Of a DNA stretch of 51,443 nt, positions 44,524 to 51,443 are shown piece after piece (the first letter of the stretch is position 1; every line of letters begins with the position of its first letter). A program made the translations under genes and the position numbers. A model generated the notes under the pieces. That model saw only the letters and a list, made by a program, of their open reading frames with translations, ran no database searches and was not told where the DNA came from. Location: positions 1 through 51,443 of the forward strand of contig CALMST010000338.1 of the NCBI GenBank assembly GCA_937872315.1, written 5' to 3'. The stretch comes from an uncultured Ignavibacteria bacterium (GTDB taxonomy: Bacteria > Bacteroidota > Ignavibacteria > Tepidaquicellales > Tepidaquicellaceae).

Positions 44524-45219
44524 TTGCCAGACACAATTCCAACATTAGAAAACAATCCCGGCAAAATCTTCCTGATAGACAAACCTCTTAATTTCACAAG
44601 CGCTGACATAGTAAGAATATTTAAACGCGTACTTAATTTAAAAAAAGTCGGACATTCCGGTACACTCGATCCTAAAGCAACAGGGTTGCTTGTTTTATGT
44701 TCGGATAAAATGACTAAGAAGATCAATGAATTCATTGATTATGATAAGGAGTATGAAGGTATAATAAGGATCGGAGCGAAGACAAAGAGTTTTGATACTG
44801 AAACAGAAGAGGAAGAAATACTGGAAAAGTTTGATGTCAGTGATGAAGAAATAGAAAAAGTCAGACAAAGTTTCATGGGTGAGACCGAACAAATGCCGCC
44901 CATGTTTTCTGCATTGAAGCATAAAGGCAAACCGTTATATAAACTTGCAAGGAAAGGTAAAGAGATAGAACGTCAGCCAAGAAAGATAACCATCACAGAT
45001 TTTGATGTTAAAAGAATCAGCGAAACGGAGTTGTCATTCAGGATCTCCAGCAGCAAGGGAACATACATCCGCACCATAGCCAGTGATTTCGGACAGAAGC
45101 TCGGAATTGGCGGTTATCTTAAAGAATTAAGAAGAACAAGAATTGGTGATTTCAGATTAGGTGAATTTGAACTTACGGCCAGAGAAATAAGGTATACAAT
45201 TTTTGAATCAGCATCTTAA
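44524..45219 (+). CDS. truB: tRNA pseudouridine55 synthase
   Basis: 231 residues, shorter than enterobacterial TruB because the C-terminal PUA domain is absent, as in many bacteria. The catalytic Asp49 lies in VGHSGTLDPKATGLLVL. The uracil-binding and core motifs YDKEYEGIIRIG, MPPMFSALKHKGKPLYKLAR and SKGTYIRTIASDFG follow. It makes pseudouridine 55 in the T loop of tRNAs. The start is TTG at 44524, since no in-frame ATG precedes residue 60; it lies just after the heptamer array. Confidence 0.93.
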   Translation: MPDTIPTLENNPGKIFLIDKPLNFTSADIVRIFKRVLNLKKVGHSGTLDPKATGLLVLCSDKMTKKINEFIDYDKEYEGIIRIGAKTKSFDTETEEEEILEKFDVSDEEIEKVRQSFMGETEQMPPMFSALKHKGKPLYKLARKGKEIERQPRKITITDFDVKRISETELSFRISSSKGTYIRTIASDFGQKLGIGGYLKELRRTRIGDFRLGEFELTAREIRYTIFESAS

Positions 45220-45279
45220 ATTTACAAAGTCTTTCTGATCATTACCTGTCTTAGAAATCCAAACCATACAATTCTTTGA

Positions 45280-45310
45280 TTGAATGTTTAAATCAGTTAG
45301 TTTATTTTTG
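45280..45310 (+). promoter_or_regulatory. Bacteroidota-type promoter (TTG-N20-TATTTTTG)
   Basis: A -33 TTG at 45280-45282, exactly 20 nt, then -7 TATTTTTG at 45303-45310, 35 nt before the ATG of the TPR gene. Confidence 0.65.
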
Positions 45311-45345
45311 TTAAAACATCTTATTTTTAAAAAAATAAAAGAAAA

Positions 45346-46260
45346 ATGAGCGGAAACGGATCTGCAAATTCTGATAATATTATAACTATTTTGGATTTTG
45401 ATAAACTATGGGATTATAACGCTCCCGAAAAAACCGAAAAAAAATTCAGAGAACTCATTCCCGGATTAAAAGATCATAAAGATTTTGAATATCAATCAGC
45501 TTATCTTCAGTTACATACACAGATCGCGCGAACTCTGGGGCTTCAGATGAAATTTGATGAAGCTCATAAACTTCTTGATGAAATAGATCCAATGATAGAC
45601 GATAAGTTTTATGTGGCAAAGATCAGATATCTTCTCGAAAGAGGAAGGACCTTTCGGTCTTCCAGGCAGGTAGAAAGATCAAGAGACTTATTTATAAAGG
45701 CATACGAACTGGCAGTAAAATACAATGAAGACAATCTTGCGGTTGACGCCGCTCATATGATGGGTATAATCGAACCATTCGAAGAAGCCCAGAGATGGAA
45801 TGAACTGGCAATGGATATAGCAGAAAAATCTGAAGACAGGAAAGCAAAAAAATGGCTCGGACCTCTTTATAATAATACTGCATGGAATTATCATGATAAC
45901 AATGATTTTGAAGAAGCCTTAGAACTGTTTGAAAAGAATGTTGAATGGCATACTGAAAGAAATTCAAAACAGGAATTGATAATTGCTAAATGGTCAGTTG
46001 CAAGGGCTCTCCGGTCTTTAAACAAAATTGATGAAGCTTTAAAAATGCAGACAGATCTTTTAAATGAGATTAACGAAAAAAATCTTGAGGATGATCCTTA
46101 TGTTTTTGAAGAACTTGGAGAACTCTTTCTTATTAAAGGAAAAAAAGAAGAATCAAAAAAATATTTCGCAATGGCATATGATCTGCTTTCAAAAGACAAA
46201 TGGTTTGTTGAATATGAGACTGAAAGACTTGACCGCATAAAAGAACTTGGAGAAAAATAA
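45346..46260 (+). CDS. Tetratricopeptide repeat protein
   Basis: 304 residues. Successive helical pairs such as AYLQLHTQIARTLGLQMKFDEAHKLLDE, RDLFIKAYELAVKYNEDNLAVDAA, GPLYNNTAWNYHDNNDFEEALELFEK and FEELGELFLIKGKKEESKKYFAMAYDLL are TPR units covering most of the chain. There is no signal peptide. It is likely a cytosolic scaffold or adaptor; partner unknown. The VOC gene starts at the next base after its stop, so they are co-translated. Confidence 0.85.
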   Translation: MSGNGSANSDNIITILDFDKLWDYNAPEKTEKKFRELIPGLKDHKDFEYQSAYLQLHTQIARTLGLQMKFDEAHKLLDEIDPMIDDKFYVAKIRYLLERGRTFRSSRQVERSRDLFIKAYELAVKYNEDNLAVDAAHMMGIIEPFEEAQRWNELAMDIAEKSEDRKAKKWLGPLYNNTAWNYHDNNDFEEALELFEKNVEWHTERNSKQELIIAKWSVARALRSLNKIDEALKMQTDLLNEINEKNLEDDPYVFEELGELFLIKGKKEESKKYFAMAYDLLSKDKWFVEYETERLDRIKELGEK

Positions 46261-46614
46261 TTGATCAGTCCTGGACATACGGAAATTTTTGTAAGTGATC
46301 CTGAGAGGTCAAAAGAATTTTATGAAAAAGTACTGGGATTTGAACTTGTAGAGATTCAAAATGATAAATTCATCTGGCTTAAACTCGGGACGTGTTTATA
46401 TCTTTTAAGACCGGGCGAGAATAAGCTTATTGCGGAGAATTATAAAGATTCAAATACAGGATTTGTGTTATATACCGCAGATCTTGAAAAGACAAAACAG
46501 GAGTTAATTTCAAGAGGTCTGAAATTCTCCGGTACAGACGGCTCGGATAGATGTCTGACTTTTAAAGATCCTGATGGAAACTGGTTTCAGCTGGTTAATC
46601 CGGATCATCATTAA
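46261..46614 (+). CDS. VOC-family protein
   Basis: 117 residues. GHTEIFVSDPERSKEFYEKVLGFELVE and the C-terminal CLTFKDPDGNWFQLVNP are the two half-sites of the vicinal oxygen chelate fold. The protein may be a glyoxalase or resistance-type protein; substrate unknown. The start codon is TTG at 46261, immediately after the TAA of the TPR gene, so translation is coupled. Confidence 0.85.
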   Translation: MISPGHTEIFVSDPERSKEFYEKVLGFELVEIQNDKFIWLKLGTCLYLLRPGENKLIAENYKDSNTGFVLYTADLEKTKQELISRGLKFSGTDGSDRCLTFKDPDGNWFQLVNPDHH

Positions 46615-46644
46615 TAGTAAATATTTTATGAAATCAAAAAAAAA

Positions 46645-47235
46645 ATGAATAATCTAACCAACGAAGAAAAAGCGAAAATCGAGAAAGAGATTCAGGAAAT
46701 TGACAAGCAGATCGAAACCATAAGAAAAAAGAGGATCGAACTTAACTCAAGGCTTGCGGAAATGAGTGTCAAAGATTATATTTTAAAGGACAGGAACGGA
46801 AAGGATGTAAAGCTTTCGGAAATGTTTGGAGCCGGCAAGAATCTCATCCTGGTGCATAACATGGGAAAAGGTTGTTCATACTGCACTATGTGGGCAGACG
46901 GATTCAAAGACACATATAAAGAGATAGCAAAGAAAGTGCCGTTTGTGTTAGTAAGTCCGGATAGTCCCGAAGTTCATAAGGAGTTTGCCGAATCAAGAGG
47001 ATGGGATTATCCCACATATTCAGCAGCCGGCACAGATTTTATTTTTGACATGGGTTATGATTTCATAAAAGACGGAAAGCATAATTACTGGCCCGGTGTT
47101 TCGGTGTTTGAAAAAGATGATGACGGTAAGATAAAAAGAATCGCAAAAGATTATTTCGGTCCGGGAGATTTTTATTGTAATATATGGCATTTTCTCGACC
47201 TGCTGCCGGATGAAGATATTACGGTAAACTCATAA
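46645..47235 (+). CDS. DUF899 thioredoxin-like protein
   Basis: 196 residues. A short coiled coil (1-40) is followed by a thioredoxin-like fold with the DUF899 signature KGCSYCTMWADGF (C77 and C80), and later DYFGPGDFYCNIWHFLDLLP. The C-x-x-C pair resembles a peroxiredoxin-like or disulfide reductase site, but the family is not well characterised. Probably cytosolic. It lies 30 bp after the VOC gene; a terminator-like hairpin follows. Confidence 0.82.
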   Translation: MNNLTNEEKAKIEKEIQEIDKQIETIRKKRIELNSRLAEMSVKDYILKDRNGKDVKLSEMFGAGKNLILVHNMGKGCSYCTMWADGFKDTYKEIAKKVPFVLVSPDSPEVHKEFAESRGWDYPTYSAAGTDFIFDMGYDFIKDGKHNYWPGVSVFEKDDDGKIKRIAKDYFGPGDFYCNIWHFLDLLPDEDITVNS

Positions 47236-47245
47236 ATCATTGAAT

Positions 47246-47326
47246 GTCAGACTGCTGTTCCCCAAGTAGTCCGCGAGCTATTATCCTTTCGTTTTAGCAG
47301 TGGGCGGGCAGTCTGACTGTTTTTTT
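47246..47326 (+). terminator. Terminator-like hairpin with a long structured loop
   Basis: GTCAGACTGC (47246-47255) pairs perfectly with GCAGTCTGAC (47308-47317) and is followed by TGTTTTTTTG. The 52-nt loop has its own stems (for instance TAG...CTA and CTGCT...AGCAG), so the element could also be a small RNA. Confidence 0.6.
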
Positions 47327-47447
47327 GTTTAAACAAAATTTTTTACTGACCTGATTAAAAAATATGTCTGAATTGTTTCATTTTATATTAAAGTCCGGCT
47401 CATAAGAACATTGTTAAGAAATTCAGGAATAATCAAATTAACTCAAG

Positions 47448-47942
47448 ATGGAAAATATATTATCCCGGCAGTTTCAGAGACAGCATGAGATGATAATCGA
47501 ATGGGTAAACGGAACGATGGGTCAGCTTTCAGATGATGAATTCGAAATGGAGCTTTCACCCGGTAAGAATCACGGTGTCTGGTTACTAGGACATCTTGTG
47601 ACGAGCGATGATGATTTTTCGATGTTTATGGGAAAGGGTGAAGTAATGTTTCCACAGTATTGTGAAATGTTTGGTCAGGGAAGCAAGCTGCTTCCGCCGG
47701 AAAATTATCCGACTGTTTCCGAATTAAAAGATGCCTGGAACAAAGTATGTGATAAGAACAGGAAAATATATTCTGAACTTACAGACGATGAACTTCAGCA
47801 GCCGCACGCTTTAGTTAAAGATCATGAAAAAGATTATTATAAAACCAAAGATCGAGTGATAATGGCATGGCATCTGCACCAGCTGTATCATACCGGTCAG
47901 TTTGGAATACTGGTATCAAGATCCGGTAATAGTAAATACTAA
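47448..47942 (+). CDS. DinB-family protein
   Basis: 164 residues. MENILSRQFQRQHEMIIEWVNGTM, then NHGVWLLGHLVTSDDDFSMF with one histidine ligand and VIMAWHLHQLYHTGQFGIL with the others, place it in the DinB-like four-helix family. Substrate unknown; one of three such proteins in the window. Followed 38 bp later by the PAP2-type gene on the same strand. Confidence 0.83.
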   Translation: MENILSRQFQRQHEMIIEWVNGTMGQLSDDEFEMELSPGKNHGVWLLGHLVTSDDDFSMFMGKGEVMFPQYCEMFGQGSKLLPPENYPTVSELKDAWNKVCDKNRKIYSELTDDELQQPHALVKDHEKDYYKTKDRVIMAWHLHQLYHTGQFGILVSRSGNSKY

Positions 47943-47980
47943 ATTTAATATATTAACGATAATATAATCCTTCCTGTATT

Positions 47981-48637
47981 TTGTCTAAAACAAATTTCGT
48001 TTCTAACTGGAAAAAGCTTTTCAGCAGCAGATCAAAAACCATAGAATTTTTTGCAACAGTAGTTTTACTTGTAATAGTTGTCTCTTCATTCAGCCAATAC
48101 CTGAAATACAATGAAACGCGTCAGGGAGCAATAATTGACGATCCGGTTCTTCAGCATTTTAATGCGATCGATCTGAACCTTTTGCTTTTCATTACTATAT
48201 ATTCATCTTTGCTTCTCGGACTTATTGCATTCAGTTTTGATCCGCAGCAGCTCATTACCGCATTTCAAACTTATACACTGCTCGTTCTGTTCAGGATGCT
48301 TGCAATGTGGCTGATACCGCTTGACCCGCCTGCCGGTTGCATCGATCTGCAGGATCCGGTGGTGTTTATAATGGGAACGGGTAAAAAGATAGTAAAGGAC
48401 CTGTTCTTTTCGGGGCATACATCCACTGCATTCATGCTTTTTCAGGTGGCAAAAAATAAATACCTGAAAACATATTTTATACTTGCCACAATTACTGTTG
48501 GAATTGCCGTAATACTTCAGAAAGCTCATTATACAATAGATGTATATGCGGGACTTGTTTATTCATTCACATCTTATCAGATCATTAAAATGCTGCATAA
48601 TAAATTTTATAAAAAAGAAAATGTCCGAATCAAATAA
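47981..48637 (+). CDS. PAP2-like membrane phosphatase
   Basis: 218 residues with about five to six membrane helices (FFATVVLLVIVVSSF; NLLLFITIYSSLLLGLIAF; TYTLLVLFRMLAMWLIPL; YFILATITVGIAVIL). The core FFSGHTSTAFMLF (second phosphatase motif) and HYTIDVYAGL (third motif) match the PAP2/sphingomyelin-synthase-related branch, while the first basic motif is weak. It may act on lipid phosphates. The start is TTG at 47981. Its 3' end overlaps the RidA gene by 17 bp. Confidence 0.78.
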   Translation: MSKTNFVSNWKKLFSSRSKTIEFFATVVLLVIVVSSFSQYLKYNETRQGAIIDDPVLQHFNAIDLNLLLFITIYSSLLLGLIAFSFDPQQLITAFQTYTLLVLFRMLAMWLIPLDPPAGCIDLQDPVVFIMGTGKKIVKDLFFSGHTSTAFMLFQVAKNKYLKTYFILATITVGIAVILQKAHYTIDVYAGLVYSFTSYQIIKMLHNKFYKKENVRIK

Positions 48638-49028
48638 ATCATCAGAGAAAATAAAATATTCTTCCGGGGCAAAATGGGAAGACATTGTCGGATACAGCCG
48701 TGCAATAAAGATCGGCGACAGAATACTGGTATCCGGGACTACTGCAATTGCTGATGGAAATTTAATAGGTGAAGGCGATCCGTATCTGCAGACAAAAACA
48801 ATTATTGAGAATATTGAAAAAGTTTTGATAAAAGCGGGATCTGATTTAAATGATATAGTTAGGTTAAGGACTTATGTTACTGATATTACTAAATGGGAGG
48901 AAGTCGGAAGAGCGCTCGGTGAATCATTTAAAGATATCAGACCGGCTCAGACGCTCGTTGAAATAAATGCTCTGGTCGATCCTAAGATGATGGTGGAGAT
49001 AGAGGCGGAAGCGGTAATCAATTATTAA
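48621..49028 (+). CDS. RidA/YjgF-family protein, possible 2-aminomuconate deaminase
   Basis: 135 residues from the ATG at 48621 (MSESNKSS). Motifs KWEDIVGYSRAIKIGDRILVSGTTA and RLRTYVTDITKWEEVGRALGESF fit the family, which forms trimers with clefts between subunits. The arginine that activates water in RidA (PAR in E. coli) is Gln here (RPAQTLVEI), so it is not a standard imine deaminase. Placement before haao and acmsd suggests it could be the 2-aminomuconate deaminase of the 3-hydroxyanthranilate branch, or simply a neighbour. A heptamer array begins at its stop codon. Confidence 0.75.
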   Translation: MSESNKSSEKIKYSSGAKWEDIVGYSRAIKIGDRILVSGTTAIADGNLIGEGDPYLQTKTIIENIEKVLIKAGSDLNDIVRLRTYVTDITKWEEVGRALGESFKDIRPAQTLVEINALVDPKMMVEIEAEAVINY

Positions 49029-49055
49029 TTTCAAATTTCAAATTTCAAATTTTAA
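49028..49055. repeat. Heptamer array after the RidA gene
   Basis: ATTTCAA three times, then ATTTTAA; it begins in the last base of the TAA stop. Confidence 0.75.
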
Positions 49056-49171
49056 ATAAGTGGTAAGGAAATAAGTAATTCTGAATTTAGAAACGAAATT
49101 TACATATCAATTTACGGAAGATACATTTTAACTTTTCACTTTTAAGTATCAGGTAACTACATTAAGTTTAA

Positions 49172-49204
49172 ATCAAAAATCAAAAATCAAAAATCAAAAA
49201 TCAT
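49172..49204. repeat. (ATCAAAA)4 heptamer array before haao
   Basis: Four ATCAAAA units (49172-49199), then a partial one, followed by the ribosome site of haao. Confidence 0.8.
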
Positions 49205-49208
49205 ATTC

Positions 49209-49216
49209 AGGAGGAA
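49209..49216 (+). promoter_or_regulatory. Strong Shine-Dalgarno of haao
   Basis: AGGAGGA stands 5-7 nt before the ATG at 49221, stronger than the leaders of most genes in the window. Confidence 0.7.
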
Positions 49217-49220
49217 AAAA

Positions 49221-49730
49221 ATGTTACAGTCATTTAATTTTAAAGAGTGGATAGAGGAAAACCGTCATTTATTAAAGCCGCCGGTCGGGAATAAATGCAT
49301 AGTAAACGGGGATCTTATTGTAATGGTAGTAGGCGGACCTAACACGCGCAAAGATTATCATTATGAAGACGGAGCTGAATTTTTCTATCAGGTCGAAGGC
49401 GATATCACGGTTAAAATAATCGAAGACGGAAAGCCAAGAGACATACATATCAAAGAAGGAGAAATTTTCTATCTTCCTCCTAACATTCCGCATTCTCCTC
49501 AAAGACCTGCTGATACAGTCGGTCTGGTTATAGAAAGAAAAAGAGAAGAAAAAGAATATGACAGTTTTCAGTGGTATTGTGAAAACTGCGGAGAGAAACT
49601 TCACGAAGAATTTGTAAAACTAACAGATATTGGCTCACAACTCCCACCGATTTTTGAAAAATACTGGAACGATATTGATAAGAGAACTTGTAAGAAGTGC
49701 GGGACGGTGATGGAACCGCCGGCTAAATAA
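49221..49730 (+). CDS. 3-hydroxyanthranilate 3,4-dioxygenase
   Basis: 169 residues, the bacterial form. The cupin iron site is H47, E53 and H91; R43, R95 and E105 hold the substrate (NTRKDYHYEDGAEFFYQ; IPHSPQRPADTVGLVIERKR). A second rubredoxin-like iron site has C120, C123, C157 and C160. The enzyme opens 3-hydroxyanthranilate to 2-amino-3-carboxymuconate semialdehyde, in kynurenine (tryptophan) degradation. ACMSD, encoded next but one, uses its product. Confidence 0.95.
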   Translation: MLQSFNFKEWIEENRHLLKPPVGNKCIVNGDLIVMVVGGPNTRKDYHYEDGAEFFYQVEGDITVKIIEDGKPRDIHIKEGEIFYLPPNIPHSPQRPADTVGLVIERKREEKEYDSFQWYCENCGEKLHEEFVKLTDIGSQLPPIFEKYWNDIDKRTCKKCGTVMEPPAK

Positions 49731-49731
49731 A

Positions 49732-49759
49732 ATTGCAAATTACAAATTTCAGATTACAA
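49732..49759. repeat. Heptamer array after haao
   Basis: ATTGCAA, ATTACAA, ATTTCAG, ATTACAA, then ATAATTA. It starts one base past the haao stop and contains the left arm of the S23 inverted repeat. Confidence 0.75.
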
Positions 49760-49761
49760 AT
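49738..49761. repeat. Left arm of a 24-bp perfect inverted repeat
   Basis: Pairs exactly with 50287-50310, on the other side of the four-helix-bundle gene. Confidence 0.85.
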
Positions 49762-49799
49762 AATTAGATATATTTTATATATTTAATTGAAAACTATTA

Positions 49800-49809
49800 A
49801 AGGAGGAGG
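49800..49809 (+). promoter_or_regulatory. Strong Shine-Dalgarno of the four-helix-bundle gene
   Basis: AGGAGGAGG stands about 6 nt before the ATG at 49815, unlike most genes here. Confidence 0.7.
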
Positions 49810-49814
49810 ATTCA

Positions 49815-50198
49815 ATGAACAAGAAAAGTATAATACATGTAAAAAGTTATTCCTTTTCAATTAGAATTGTTAGACTTTATCAATATTTAATAAATGAACA
49901 CAAAGAATATTCTTTAGCAAAGCAAATACTCAAGTCAGGTACTTCAATTGGTGCAAATATTGAGGAAGCAACCGGGGGATATTCTAAAAAAGAATTTTTA
50001 TCTAAACTTTCCATCTCATACCGGGAAGCTCGAGAAACTCACTATTGGTTAAGATTATTATTTGACACAAACTATATCAATAAAATTTTGTTTGAATCCT
50101 TATTGAAAGATTGTGAAGAAATTCTAAGAATCTTATCCAGAATACAACTGACTACAAAAGCATCATTAAAAAAAAGAAGTGAATCTCCACGTGTATAA
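49815..50198 (+). CDS. Four-helix-bundle protein (23S rRNA intervening-sequence S23 type)
   Basis: 127 residues. The family signature is clear: YSFSIRIVRLYQYLINEHKEYSLAKQILKSGTSIGANIEEATGGYSKKEFLSKLSISYREARETHYWLRLLFDTNYI (shown in parts: GTSIGANIEEATGG; SKLSISYREARETHYWLRLL). These small basic bundles are encoded in intervening sequences of 23S rRNA genes and also as lone genes; they are related to accessory proteins of diversity-generating retroelements. Here it interrupts the haao-acmsd pair between 24-bp inverted repeats and has its own ribosome site, so it looks inserted. No function in tryptophan breakdown is expected. Confidence 0.88.
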   Translation: MNKKSIIHVKSYSFSIRIVRLYQYLINEHKEYSLAKQILKSGTSIGANIEEATGGYSKKEFLSKLSISYREARETHYWLRLLFDTNYINKILFESLLKDCEEILRILSRIQLTTKASLKKRSESPRV

Positions 50199-50281
50199 AA
50201 GGAGGGGTATCATAATAAACTAATTTGTATTCTTCCATAGTAAGAGGCGGAGAATTAAATCCTTAGCTATCAAAATAATAT

Positions 50282-50309
50282 TTGTAATTTGTAATCTGAA
50301 ATTTGTAAT
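50282..50309. repeat. Heptamer array before acmsd
   Basis: TTGTAAT, TTGTAAT, CTGAAAT, TTGTAAT: the reverse-complement type of the array after haao. Confidence 0.75.
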
Positions 50310-50310
50310 T
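50287..50310. repeat. Right arm of the 24-bp inverted repeat
   Basis: Exact inverted copy of 49738-49761; 12 bp before the acmsd start. Confidence 0.85.
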
Positions 50311-50321
50311 AAGAAGATAAA

Positions 50322-51347
50322 ATGAAAATAGATATCCACACCCACATCCTCCCAAAAGATTGGCCAAACCTGAAAGAAAAATACGGCTACGGCGGATTTG
50401 TGAATCTCGAACATCACAAACCCTGCTGCGCAAAGATGATGGTGGACGGAAAATTTTTCCGTGAGATACAGGACAACTGCTGGGACGGCGGCGTTCGCAT
50501 TAAAGACTGTGATCATACCGGTGTGGATATGCAGGTATTATCAACAGTTCCCGTGATGTTCAGCTACTGGGCGAAACCGGAAGACACTCTCGACCTGTCC
50601 AAATATCTCAATGACCATATAGCTTCCGTCATCAATGATTATCCTGACAGATTTCTCGGACTCGGCACTCTGCCGATGCAGTCTCCTGACCTGGCAATTA
50701 AAGAGATGGAAAGATGTATTAAAGATTTAAAACTTTCCGGAATTGAGATCGGCTCACATATCAATGACTGGAATCTGGATAATGAAAATTTATTTCCAAT
50801 TTATGAAGCCGCCGAAGAACTCGGAGCTTCTATCTTCGTTCATCCCTGGGACATGATGGGTAAAGAGAAGATGCCGAAATACTGGCTTCCGTGGCTTGTA
50901 GGGATGCCGGCTGAAACGTCGCTTGCAATTTGTTCAATGATCTTCGGCGGAGTATTTGAGAAGTTTAAAAAGCTGAAGGTCTGTTTCTCTCACGGCGGCG
51001 GATCATTCCCGTTCACTATAGGCAGGATCGAACACGGATTCAATGTCAGACCTGATCTTGTAGCTGTGGATAATAAAGTTAATCCCCGGGAGTATCTGGG
51101 TAAATTTTATTTCGACTCACTTGTTCATGACGAAATGGCATTGAAGTTTTTAGTTGATCTGGCAGGAGATGATAAAATAATACTTGGTTCGGATTATCCG
51201 TTCCCGCTGGGCGAGCATCATCCCGGAAAACTTATAGAGTCCATGAGTTCACTGAGTAAGGGATCGAAAGAAAAACTGCTTTGGAAGAATGCGGCGGAGT
51301 TTCTGGGAGTGGAAAATTTCATATTGCAGATTACGGATTACAAATAA
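50322..51347 (+). CDS. 2-amino-3-carboxymuconate-6-semialdehyde decarboxylase
   Basis: 341 residues, amidohydrolase-2 (ACMSD) family. Metal ligands are H6 and H8 (IDIHTHIL), the histidine in FVHPWDMMG and the aspartate in [11 protein letters not shown]; the SHGGGSFPF histidine is the catalytic one. It decarboxylates the HAAO product to 2-aminomuconate semialdehyde, diverting it from quinolinate. The last residues ILQITDYK and stop are encoded by another heptamer array (51323-51350). Confidence 0.92.
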   Translation: MKIDIHTHILPKDWPNLKEKYGYGGFVNLEHHKPCCAKMMVDGKFFREIQDNCWDGGVRIKDCDHTGVDMQVLSTVPVMFSYWAKPEDTLDLSKYLNDHIASVINDYPDRFLGLGTLPMQSPDLAIKEMERCIKDLKLSGIEIGSHINDWNLDNENLFPIYEAAEELGASIFVHPWDMMGKEKMPKYWLPWLVGMPAETSLAICSMIFGGVFEKFKKLKVCFSHGGGSFPFTIGRIEHGFNVRPDLVAVDNKVNPREYLGKFYFDSLVHDEMALKFLVDLAGDDKIILGSDYPFPLGEHHPGKLIESMSSLSKGSKEKLLWKNAAEFLGVENFILQITDYK

Positions 51348-51350
51348 TTA
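51323..51350. repeat. Heptamer array across the acmsd stop codon
   Basis: ATTGCAG, ATTACGG, ATTACAA, ATAATTA. It shares a 15-bp identical stretch (51336-51350) with the array after haao (49752-49766). Confidence 0.65.
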
Positions 51351-51443
51351 TTCTTCTAATTCACTTTTGTATCCGTTGAAAAATAAAGTTTTCAAATGAT
51401 GAGAGATTAAATATCAGACAAATTTTTTCAACGATTCAGTTAA

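Overview
The window is AT-rich chromosomal DNA from a free-living bacterium of the FCB group, most like Ignavibacteria (inferred). The protein at 35916-37241 ends in a type IX secretion sorting domain preceded by the NYPNPFNP linker usual in that lineage. Three promoters have the Bacteroidota-type form TTG-N20-TANNTTTG, most genes lack a Shine-Dalgarno site, and TTG starts are common. No rRNA, tRNA, CRISPR array or transposase was seen.

Layout. 1-5.2 kb (minus): a left-truncated secreted protein with 14 FG-GAP repeats, a secreted M23 peptidase with a C-terminal dockerin-like module, and a lone fibronectin type III protein. 5.3-15.6 kb: an unrecognised 485-aa protein, dodecin, a DinB-like protein, a tricorn-type protease, a VOC protein, an SDR/HxlR pair facing the remnant of a DJ-1/PfpI gene and an F420-type reductase, DUF302 and GNAT. 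15.9-21.3 kb: M29 aminopeptidase, a membrane M48 protease with its partner, a lipoprotein and TagI. 21.3-23.9 kb: DinB, a GDCCVxC protein, ArsM and the ECF sigma factor SigZ. 24-31 kb (minus): uvrC, methylmalonyl-CoA epimerase, manC, a large acidic protein and alr. 31.3-35.8 kb: dnaA, recN and an AAG-type glycosylase. 35.9-39 kb: the type IX cargo protein and an exported hydrolase. 39.3-45.2 kb (plus): the classic rimP-nusA-infB-rbfA-truB operon. 45.3 kb to the end (plus): TPR, VOC, DUF899, DinB and PAP2 genes, then a kynurenine-branch block: RidA, 3-hydroxyanthranilate dioxygenase, a four-helix-bundle (S23) gene and ACMS decarboxylase.

How the genes work together. SigZ and arsM are preceded by nearly identical promoters (27 of 33 bases, same 16-nt spacer). 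With no anti-sigma or ArsR gene nearby, this suggests a self-contained thiol or metalloid response. The HxlR regulator sits across a palindrome that overlaps a complete promoter. HAAO and ACMSD catalyse successive steps of 3-hydroxyanthranilate breakdown, and a RidA protein could act two steps later.

The most unusual feature is a set of 7-bp tandem repeat arrays. They abut stop or start codons at many gene junctions: 3' of the M23 gene, manC, ridA, haao and acmsd, and 5' of aag, truB, haao and acmsd. Two of them contain a perfect 24-bp inverted repeat that brackets the S23 gene. A second unusual feature is a cluster of four exact TTGTTAATAA sites upstream of dnaA.
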